Assembly (NCBI RefSeq): GCF_030412265.1
Contig: NZ_JAUHLN010000002.1
Span: 372,001-436,000 of the forward strand
DNA from: Fictibacillus terranigra
GTDB lineage: Bacteria; Bacillota; Bacilli; Bacillales; Fictibacillaceae
Reading direction: 5' to 3'
DNA: 64,000 nt
The position numbers and the translations under genes were made by a program. Below the pieces are notes generated by a model. It saw nothing but the letters and a program-made list of their open reading frames with translations. It did no database searches and had not been told where the DNA came from. Within the stretch, counting starts at the first letter, position 1. Each line of letters opens with the position of its first letter. Shown piece after piece: positions 57,308 through 64,000 of this stretch.

Positions 57308-57503
57308 ATACATTCCCCTCTTCAGGAGCAAGACTAGGATATCACTTTAGCTACCTAAAATGGAATCCCGCCTGTCCAAAAGATTAATTTGGAAAAAGGT
57401 AAGCCTAAAATACTTCCCACCTAGAATCAATAGAGGAATTTGAAGTTCTTGAACAGAATAATTATGAGGTAATAAATTTGTACACATACGAGGAGATAAA
57501 ACT

Positions 57504-57956
57504 ATGGCAAAAAACAAATTACTAAGAATGGACAATGTCGGGATCGTTGTAAAATCCCTTGATGACGCAATCCCTTTCTTCGAGGAGATTGGCTTGAAGC
57601 TCGAAGGGCGAGCCACTGTAGAAGGTGAATGGGCTGGTCGCGTAACCGGACTGGGTTCTCAGTGTGTAGAGATTGCTATGATGGTTACCCCAGATGGCCA
57701 CAGCCGACTTGAACTTTCGCGATTTCTCACCCCACCTACTATATCAGATCACCGGACTGCTCCTGTAAACGCCCTCGGTTATCTACGCGTCATGTTCACC
57801 GTTGAAGACATTGACGAAATGGTATCTAGACTTACTAAGTATGGTGCTCAGCTCGTTGGCGAAGTGGTTCAGTACGAGGACTCGTATCGGCTCTGCTACA
57901 TTCGTGGAACCGAAGGACTTTTAATCGGTTTGGCGGAACAACTCGGTAACAAATAA
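57504..57956 (+). CDS. VOC (glyoxalase/bleomycin resistance) family protein
   Basis: 150 residues with two beta-alpha-beta-beta-beta modules. NVGIVVKSLDDAIPFFEEIG opens the first and YLRVMFTVEDIDEMVSRLTK the second. Members are metal-dependent enzymes or drug-binding proteins; the substrate is unknown. GAGGAGATAAAACT precedes the ATG. The codon style looks less AT-rich than its surroundings, a possible sign of separate transfer. Confidence 0.8.
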   Translation: MAKNKLLRMDNVGIVVKSLDDAIPFFEEIGLKLEGRATVEGEWAGRVTGLGSQCVEIAMMVTPDGHSRLELSRFLTPPTISDHRTAPVNALGYLRVMFTVEDIDEMVSRLTKYGAQLVGEVVQYEDSYRLCYIRGTEGLLIGLAEQLGNK

Positions 57957-58026
57957 GTAACTGACGTTTTATAAGTAAGCATATAACAGCCCCCACCTAT
58001 TAACAAGATGAGGACTGAAGTATACT

Positions 58027-58417
58027 AGTTTTTATTTGGAACTCTACAATGAACGAGTAGTGTCGTCGACCAGGGAAGTAAACGGTCTATGATGTCTGGA
58101 TCCTGTGTTTCTACATAAGGAAGTTGTTCAAACAGATAACTGAGATAAGGGAAAGGGTTTAGCCCATTTTCTTTAGCGGATTCAATTATTGCACTAACTT
58201 TAGCACCAACGTGATGTATTGGCGAAGAGCCAATTTTTCCGACCAATTACAAAGGGTTTAATCAAACGTTCACTGCGATTATTATCTATTTCCAAACGCC
58301 CATCCAACAAAAACGCCTCTAGCTTATCCCACTGGTTGCGGCAATACGTAATCTCCTGTCCAACAGCGCTTTTTGGCAGAACACGCTTCTGCTGCGTAGA
58401 TAGCCATTTTGTAGAAA
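58027..58417 (-). mobile_element. IS66 transposase remnant
   Basis: In two frames the minus strand reads WDKLEAFLLDGRLEIDNNRS, ERLIKPFVIGRKNWLFANT and SAIIESAKENGLNPFPYLSY then ..LPWSTTLLVHCRVP. This is the C-terminal part of the IS66 transposase (TnpC). A frameshift separates the parts, and no inverted ends are visible. Confidence 0.8.
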
Positions 58418-58430
58418 CGATGGGAACTAT

Positions 58431-58688
58431 ATGCCAAAATCGAGTTTATTTAATTCCTTTTCACGTATATTGAAGAGAGCGAGTATTGATCCCCTCCCTA
58501 TTCACTCAACGAGACATACACACGCCTTCCTCTTACTGGAAGCCGGAGCAGATATGAAATACGTACAGGAACGATTAGGCCATGGTAGTATTCAGGTTAC
58601 TTCAGTTGTATATGCACATATATCTAAGAAAATCGAACAAGACACTATGGGTAAGTTCGAGGATCACATGAAACGTGTTCTCGAATAA
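58431..58688 (+). pseudogene. tyrosine recombinase (integrase) C-terminal fragment
   Basis: 85 codons with the catalytic HxxR (PIHSTRHTHAFLLLEAGAD), the LGH motif (VQERLGHGSIQVTS) and the tyrosine nucleophile (VVYAHIS). The N-terminal part, including the first catalytic Arg, is lost where the IS66 remnant abuts. It ends 71 bases before glnA copy C, the normal place for an integrase beside its attachment site. Confidence 0.8.
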
Positions 58689-58702
58689 TTTTTTTGAATT
58701 TA

Positions 58703-58760
58703 TTGTGGGTGTTTTGTGGATGAAGATCTTTATCAAGGTATGAATTAAATTTCACCCACA
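58703..58760. repeat. inverted repeat between the integrase end and the attachment core
   Basis: TGTGGGTG (about 58704-58711) and CACCCACA (58753-58760) are inverted around the integrase-to-core gap. It could be a binding site or a weak terminator. Confidence 0.5.
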
Positions 58761-58862
58761 AAACAAAAACCCCTTAACACCAATGGTGTCAAGGGGTTTG
58801 GCTTTTAATACATGCTCATGTATTGTTCACGTTCCCAAGGATGAACTTGTGTACGGAACATA
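58760..58862 (-). repeat. glnA 3'-end copy C (probable attachment site)
   Basis: Minus strand again encodes MFRTQVHPWEREQYMSMY then stop, followed by the terminator. It shares 40 identical bases with copy B; silent third-position differences lie in the coding part. Confidence 0.85.
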
Positions 58863-59114
58863 TCCCTCCCCTTTTTTTATTTCAAAATATGTAAAAAATG
58901 CTGTTATATCAGCTTTTTTAATTTATTGCTTTTCAAGATATTTATTATCATTTTAAATTATTTTGGTCCAATTTTGGTCGGAATTTTGGTCCAACTTAAC
59001 TAAGGGATCAGATCTATAAATTATTTTTCTTGTTGATCCTTCACAATTGCACCCTTTTGTTGAATAAGAATGGGGTTGTTATCACAATCACCTTTATGTA
59101 CATTACTTTTCAAA
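58863..59114. other. non-coding stretch with GGTC repeats
   Basis: AT-rich, with TTTTGGTCC-type repeats at about 58965-58996 (TTTTGGTCCAATTTTGGTCG, then GAATTTTGGTCC). No gene seen. Confidence 0.5.
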
Positions 59115-59509
59115 GACTCCATACCCCCAAAACTTGGAGAATTATAAATCCTGTTTTATACACAATTCCATACTCTAAGTATATCATTAAAAGTGTTAAA
59201 GCCTCTCCCCAACCACTGTACATCCAATACAGGCTCTTAAATTTTTTCTGAATTTGTATAGCCCGTCTCATTAAGAACTACTAATGTACCGTCTTTATAA
59301 GGCTCAAGTTTAAAAGTTACTGTTGAATTTTGTTCTCCTGGTGACCATTGAAAGACAAATTTTTTGTCTGGAGTTGCCTCAGGTATTTTTCCCCCATCTT
59401 CAATATTTACATTTTCACTACCGAAATTTGTCCACCTCAATCGTATTTCACCAGTTCCATCTGGGTTTATCTCTAAAGATGTGTCATCTGTAAACCAAGC
59501 ATTCCAACC
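59115..59509 (-). pseudogene. SRPBCC/AHSA1 family remnant
   Basis: Minus strand reads GWNAWFTDDTSLEINPDGTG then ..MRWTNFGSENVNIEDG.., VFQWSPGEQNSTVTFKLEPY, ending SEKI-stop. In another frame, SGWGEALTLLMIYLEYGI continues the C-terminus. The N-terminal start and the frame are lost, so the AHSA1-type lipid or ligand-binding protein is not functional. Confidence 0.75.
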
Positions 59510-59742
59510 TTAGGATGTTGAAAATATAAACCTCTATTTCAATCGTTGTGTTTATTTGTATTACTTGAAAAGTCTATAGATAACATCTAATGAAAAAATT
59601 AATAATGTTATTTCAAAAGAAAAATGGCGACGATTACGTTGCGATTTTTGGTGTTATTTACTACGTTTTCATCGAAAAGCAAACCAGATGATTTCATAGA
59701 TAGGTTCGAAAAGAACAATACTCACTATCTAAAAAGAATTTT
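59510..59742. other. AT-rich stretch without a supported gene
   Basis: A 33-codon plus frame at about 59590 (MKKLIMLFQKKNGDDYVAIF..) has no ribosome site. This stretch lies between the AHSA1 remnant and the right-end operon. Confidence 0.4.
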
Positions 59743-59877
59743 TCATATGACGCTGTAAGCTTTGTGAATCACTAGCTCTAGATTTTCGAGTCTATTTTGA
59801 TATTGCTTCTTTTCTCCGATTTGCCTTTCCCCGTCCATTAACTCGTGTCTTTTTTGAAGATATTCCACATACTCCAT
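59743..59877 (-). CDS. small charged coiled-coil peptide, third gene of the right-end operon
   Basis: 44 residues, MEYVEYLQKRHELMDGERQI then GEKKQYQNRLENLELVIHKA.., one amphipathic helix. GGGGAG precedes the ATG, and it starts 24 bases after the PLD-type gene, so it is probably co-transcribed. No family recognised. If it is real it could be a partner or regulator of the two large proteins upstream. Confidence 0.5.
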   Translation of the reverse strand: MEYVEYLQKRHELMDGERQIGEKKQYQNRLENLELVIHKAYSVI

Positions 59878-59901
59878 TTCAATGTTCTCCCCAACGCATG
59901 T

Positions 59902-62544
59902 TTATTTCGTTCTAAACCCTTCGCAAATGATGCTTGTATCTCCTCTTTCAGCTGCTGAGATCAGCTGGTGTTTATAAACATTATTTTTCTGCTCGATGTA
60001 TGGTTCGCGGTCCCGTTGTTTATACACATATTTCCTCTTTAACACTCGTTTTTTCTGATTGTAATAGAGAACAAATCGCTGAACCGGCATTTCGGGATTC
60101 ACATTGAACCAACGAATTTTAAAAGCTGAGGTCTCCTCCCACTCCTCTACTGCAAGCATTTCCGCTAATATATTTAGTTGTTTATGGTGAAATTCAGGTG
60201 TAAGTTTAACTTCTCTTTCAAGGCAAAGATCTGGTTCATCCACCAATGGAATTTTCTTGACCGTGATATCCATACTTCTAATTTTACTAACAAGCTGTTC
60301 AAAACTAAGTAATGGAAACATTTTATGAAAGGATTGCTCGTACGCTTCTTTATCCATATCTATTCCAAACTTTCGTTGCAGTAAAAGGCTGATTTGTATC
60401 GAGTAATTGTGAATATTCTTACCAATCGGATGAATTTGTTTATGTATATTCTTTAATAACTGCCCTAATTTCTTCTTTTCGTTTCTTAGAATATGGTAGT
60501 TATCCTCTGTCTTTTCGAGTATATATCCTTCGGCAGCAATGGTCCCTAAAGTGTGGATAAGCAGCATTTGCATGTCTTCTCTCGACATATCTAATATATT
60601 GTTTTGGCTATAATGTTCGAGCGCTTTTACCACTTCAAAACATTCCAATACCAGCTCGTTTTTTGTGAGAAAGTGTTCCCCTAACTTCTGCTCTAACAGA
60701 TTTAAAAATCCCAGGTAGATCGTCATATTTTTAATCATGATGTCAGGTTCAATGTTTTCTAAGTAACGTTCAGAGTTTATTCCCTTATTGTATTTGGTCA
60801 TAAAGTTCTTCATGCGTTTTTGGAGCTTTTCGCGTAAATCTTTTGGTATATCTACAGTCTGTAGTTTTTCAAGGTTAGAATCAAACTTCTCACTTGTACT
60901 TTTAATCGTTTCAGCTGATTCTTCGTAAAAGCCTTTTAACAATATCCGGATCAAATTTCCGATTACATCTACATTTCCAATTGAACCATAAGCAACGTCG
61001 GTTTCTTCTAATGTATAGTAATCATCTGGATTGCTGCTGACGTATTCCTCAACTTGACTTAATTCTGCCTGTGCATGAATAGACTTCATTCGGGTGTTTG
61101 TTTGTTCAGTTTCGTCTATATCCCGCTCTGTTAATATCAAACGATTCTGCAAGTCATCCAAAAGCGCGACAATATTATGATAGTCTTCTAAATAGGGGTC
61201 ATTAGGCAGTTGAAAATGAACAGATTTCTTCATATTATGAAACGTGTTTTGTAAAGAAACCGTATCGTGATACCAGCCCATAAAAGAGATAGATCGTTCT
61301 TTCGTATATCCTATTAATGAAAGAACTGGACTTAACGGCTCAGTTTTCGTATTAAAGACATAGGTAAATACATTCCCATTTGTTTCAGCTAAAACACCTT
61401 CTATTGAGTCCTCCAATAAAATGGACTTCAGCAAAAGATCTGTTTTTAACGTAATAAACAGCTGCTGATCTCGCAGGATTCCATCAATAAAATAAATTCG
61501 GAATGGTTCTTTTTCTATTTCTCCCTGTACATCCTCTTCTATTGTTCGAAAATCCTCTGGCAAGGGGATTGGAAGAGGGGTAAGTGTTATGCACTTCTCA
61601 AAAATATGATCAAACTCTCCCTTTTCACCTACCTCAACCACAATTGCCTCTGAGTTTCCGTCAAATTGGGAATTTAACAAGAAAGCTTGTCGGCTGCAGT
61701 TTCCGCTGCCGTAGATAATCACTTCCGTACTCTCTCCTATAAAACGGAACACTTTTCCATGGTATCGCTTATGAGATTCCTCTAAAAAATCAGCCTGATA
61801 CAGTGAAATATTGGATTCAAGAAGCAGATGACGTGGAAAATTCGTGTGTTTATTCTGCAAATAAATTTTGATTTGTTCTGGCTGATATCTTTCGTTCCAC
61901 TCCTTAATCAGGGATAAGGATTGATCAAAATAAGGAACAAAACATTCAATTTCTTTAATCCCGTTTGGAATAAATTGATTTAATTGTTCCTGCATCGATT
62001 GTTCTTGATTGGTGAGTAGAGAACTTTCTCGAGCCGTATCTTGCATTAGGTATGAAAATTCCTTTGTTTTTGAAAATAATTCTTGCCACATCTTGTTGTT
62101 ATGTTCTTTGTTGAATGATTGAAACAATTGAAAAGCTGCTTGAATTTCAGCAAGGTATTCATATTCTCTTCCAACTGTATCGATAGTAAACCTATTAAAA
62201 ACTTCATGATTCGTAATGAAGCCAGCAGGTGTTAAATTGCCGCTCCCAATGAGTACTTTTGCTTTATGCTCACCCAATAGCAAATACACTTTTGGATGAA
62301 AGGCATGGTTCGTTTCCATACCTTTTATGATGTAGCTTTTCCCTAATTCTGAAATATTCGGTTTCGTAATCGACTCAAATAGACACTTTTGATCAACGAA
62401 TAAGCCTAAGTATGTACAGTTTTGCTCAATGAAATGACGGAGAATCATTTTTTCAAAGAATAAGAGGTCGGTAGAATAAGATGTAACTAATGCCACTTTA
62501 TATCCTGGCTCCTTTAACTCCTCTATTAAATCAATTCTTTTCAT
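59902..62544 (-). CDS. phospholipase D/HKD-fold protein, probable defence nuclease
   Basis: 880 residues. Two half-sites of the PLD superfamily are visible: HPKVYLLLGEHKAKVLIGSGN-like near residues 80-102 (written here as HPKVYLL..GSGN) and YHGKVFRF..YGSGN at about 262-284. In both, the HxK and the later GSxN are kept, while the Asp of classical HKD is absent, as in some restriction-type nucleases. The rest (about 330-880) is helical without known motifs. GGGAGGG precedes the ATG at 62544, which overlaps the previous gene by 14 bases. No helicase is fused. Confidence 0.7.
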   Translation of the reverse strand: MKRIDLIEELKEPGYKVALVTSYSTDLLFFEKMILRHFIEQNCTYLGLFVDQKCLFESITKPNISELGKSYIIKGMETNHAFHPKVYLLLGEHKAKVLIGSGNLTPAGFITNHEVFNRFTIDTVGREYEYLAEIQAAFQLFQSFNKEHNNKMWQELFSKTKEFSYLMQDTARESSLLTNQEQSMQEQLNQFIPNGIKEIECFVPYFDQSLSLIKEWNERYQPEQIKIYLQNKHTNFPRHLLLESNISLYQADFLEESHKRYHGKVFRFIGESTEVIIYGSGNCSRQAFLLNSQFDGNSEAIVVEVGEKGEFDHIFEKCITLTPLPIPLPEDFRTIEEDVQGEIEKEPFRIYFIDGILRDQQLFITLKTDLLLKSILLEDSIEGVLAETNGNVFTYVFNTKTEPLSPVLSLIGYTKERSISFMGWYHDTVSLQNTFHNMKKSVHFQLPNDPYLEDYHNIVALLDDLQNRLILTERDIDETEQTNTRMKSIHAQAELSQVEEYVSSNPDDYYTLEETDVAYGSIGNVDVIGNLIRILLKGFYEESAETIKSTSEKFDSNLEKLQTVDIPKDLREKLQKRMKNFMTKYNKGINSERYLENIEPDIMIKNMTIYLGFLNLLEQKLGEHFLTKNELVLECFEVVKALEHYSQNNILDMSREDMQMLLIHTLGTIAAEGYILEKTEDNYHILRNEKKKLGQLLKNIHKQIHPIGKNIHNYSIQISLLLQRKFGIDMDKEAYEQSFHKMFPLLSFEQLVSKIRSMDITVKKIPLVDEPDLCLEREVKLTPEFHHKQLNILAEMLAVEEWEETSAFKIRWFNVNPEMPVQRFVLYYNQKKRVLKRKYVYKQRDREPYIEQKNNVYKHQLISAAERGDTSIICEGFRTK

Positions 62545-64000
62545 CAAGCTTCACCCTCCCTGCCGCTGTGACTTGATATACTCCTTTTTCTGCCTCAACC
62601 ATTCCTAAATCGACTAATATGGATAACCCTTGCATGACTCGAAAAACATTAAATGAAGGCTGATCATCACTAAGAAAATATAGCTTGCCATCATTTTCCA
62701 CGAAATGATAGGTTTCATTTCCGGTGGTAATCATCTTATTTAAAGCAACCTTCTGATGCTGCTCCAAAATATAAAAGCGTAATATATAGCTAAGGAATTC
62801 TTTTAAAGGTTTATCCCGATAAGATTGAACAAAGTCCATCCATATTGTAAAGGAAATGTCGTCTCTTCCTCCTAGCTTTAACAGCTCCTGGTGAGAAGTG
62901 TCAAAATCATCTCGATTTAGGAGACGATTGTATACATACAACATCATAAGCATAGGCTGCCATATATGATTCTCTGCATTAATTTCTTTTTTTCTCAGTT
63001 TTCCAAAAGTGGCTTTCCTGAAATCCTGATTCAAAGGGATGGATTCGTTTAAACTTTTTATATCCTCTGAAAGATCATGTCTATTGTTCTCTAGCTCTTC
63101 TACAACAGCAGCAATTAATTCACTCATCGAAACAACTTTTTTAGACATTTGATGAAGCAAATACGACCACATCGTATCCAGGCTATAGGTGAAAAGTTGG
63201 CGTACTTGATAAATTTCCCAACCTTTTGCCACATTTTGAAGATGACTAGGAACCGTAGTCTGGTTGTCATACAATCCATCTAACATCATGTCCTGCAAAT
63301 AAGAGAATGTGATCTTACTCCCCCTCGATTGATGAATAATATGCATATAGTACAGCAAAGATTGCTTACGCAGTATTTGCCTGGAGTTTCGAGGTTCTTC
63401 AGGCATAAATATATTTGAAACAATCGGATAGTCTTTTGAATTAGGATCTTTTAACCGGTCAAGTGCAGCCACTCTTCCAAAATCAAGCAATACTCCTCTT
63501 GGTACAGGAGTATCTTCTAGCCGATTATCACGATAATAGGCAGTATGCTTAATCGTCTGTTCAAAAGCTTCAGCAAGCATTTTACCAACTGGTGTCAGAC
63601 GATCAATATGTACACCTTTAGCCTCCTCCCCTATCTTCGTTATCCCTAGGATCTTCATAACATTCCGGTATGTACCGTAGCCACCAAAGCTGTCTTGTAC
63701 ATAATTTGATTTCTGCTCAAAGGCATCTTGTGGTTTTCTCCATTCTTCTATAGCTTTTTGTATACCGATTACATCATGAGTAATGGCACCCCGCTCAAGA
63801 GCTTCCGCATAATTAGCTAAAATAAAATACCATTCTTGTTTTTTTAAAAAGCTCTTAAAGTTTTTTATGGTTTTTTCTTCGGGTACATTTTGAATAAAAT
63901 CGTATAACACCCAAGCAAAAAAAGACCAGTACCTTGCCCTAGGAGTGATACTTGTAACCCCTGATTGAAGGTAATCTGCAATCAAAATACCCACATTCCG
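62531..64000 (-). CDS. DUF6361-like protein, N-terminus beyond the window
   Basis: 489 codons are visible and the frame is open to the right edge; the GTG at 63994 is probably internal. SITPRARYWSFFAWVLYDFI near the N-terminus is similar to the T-R-A-R-Y motif of DUF6361-type proteins, which occur in defence clusters. The middle is helical. The C-terminus (VFRVMQGLSILVDLGMVEAE..) looks like a winged helix. It overlaps the PLD gene, so the two products probably act together. Confidence 0.6.
   Translation of the reverse strand, partial: RNVGILIADYLQSGVTSITPRARYWSFFAWVLYDFIQNVPEEKTIKNFKSFLKKQEWYFILANYAEALERGAITHDVIGIQKAIEEWRKPQDAFEQKSNYVQDSFGGYGTYRNVMKILGITKIGEEAKGVHIDRLTPVGKMLAEAFEQTIKHTAYYRDNRLEDTPVPRGVLLDFGRVAALDRLKDPNSKDYPIVSNIFMPEEPRNSRQILRKQSLLYYMHIIHQSRGSKITFSYLQDMMLDGLYDNQTTVPSHLQNVAKGWEIYQVRQLFTYSLDTMWSYLLHQMSKKVVSMSELIAAVVEELENNRHDLSEDIKSLNESIPLNQDFRKATFGKLRKKEINAENHIWQPMLMMLYVYNRLLNRDDFDTSHQELLKLGGRDDISFTIWMDFVQSYRDKPLKEFLSYILRFYILEQHQKVALNKMITTGNETYHFVENDGKLYFLSDDQPSFNVFRVMQGLSILVDLGMVEAEKGVYQVTAAGRVKLDEKN

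Larger units (their letters stand above)
56604..57503. other. region with two decayed small genes
   Basis: It holds a possible frameshifted Gln-rich gene (56840-57056) before a terminator, and a 59-codon minus frame with an internal TAA (57128-57307). The rest, including the promoter of the VOC gene, shows nothing clear. Confidence 0.5.

Noticed and set aside
59030-59251. Plus-strand ORF of 73 codons
   Set aside because: It overlaps the AHSA1 remnant in antisense and has neither ribosome site nor plausible composition.

Overview
The window is chromosomal DNA of an endospore-forming Bacillaceae bacterium. The left part follows the Bacillus subtilis yne/citB/lexA neighbourhood gene by gene (yneR-yneQ-yneP-tlp-sspN-citB-sspO-sspP, then yneK-ccdC-ccdA-yneF-sirA-tkt-ynzC-yneB-yneA-lexA), and spore protein genes (sspN, sspO, sspP, tlp) and sirA are present. 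The exact species cannot be named from the sequence; a Fictibacillus- or Bacillus-like genome is a guess.

Layout. 0-10 kb: end of a sulfurtransferase gene, zwf (pentose phosphate pathway), an MFS exporter, a PatA-type aminotransferase, a DUF2533 gene, a lipoprotein, the two-headed bacterial dynamin DynA and a GNAT acetyltransferase. 10-21.7 kb: the DEAD-box helicase CshA, an NhaC-type antiporter, a UDG-fold protein, phosphatidylserine decarboxylase, the yneRQP cluster, spore proteins, an FbpB-like peptide, aconitase and more spore proteins. 21.7-27 kb: a complete selenocysteine-decoding locus (selA, selD, selB and the tRNA-Sec gene). selD carries an in-frame UGA at codon 18 followed by SECIS-like hairpins, so this SelD is probably itself a selenoprotein. 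27.5-36 kb: a non-origin cluster of DnaA boxes, cytochrome c biogenesis genes (ccdA, ccdC), a decayed ABC transporter gene, sirA, transketolase and the SOS pair yneA/yneB facing lexA.

From about 36 kb to the right edge the character changes. The DNA looks more AT-rich, long stretches lack genes, and many genes are broken. At 38.5, 39.8, 47.2 and 58.8 kb lie copies or remnants of one unit, always in the same orientation: the last codons of glutamine synthetase (ending ..VHPWEREQYMSMY, stop) plus its terminator. The two best copies share 40 identical bases. One lies next to a tyrosine recombinase fragment. I read this as successive integrations of mobile elements into the 3' end of glnA, with intact glnA expected beyond the right edge. 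The cargo includes a copper resistance operon (csoR-copZ-copA plus two accessory genes), a LysR regulator, an acyltransferase, a transport/catabolic island (livJHMGF-gntR-aminotransferase, divergent from a GlcD-type oxidase with a perfect inverted repeat between them), and IS66 and recombinase remnants.

At the right edge, next to the glnA integration site, is a probable defence-type operon: a DUF6361-like protein (cut by the window edge), an 880-residue protein with two phospholipase D/HKD half-sites, and a 44-residue charged peptide. This is the best candidate for an undescribed system. The selenocysteine locus is the best-supported unusual pathway.
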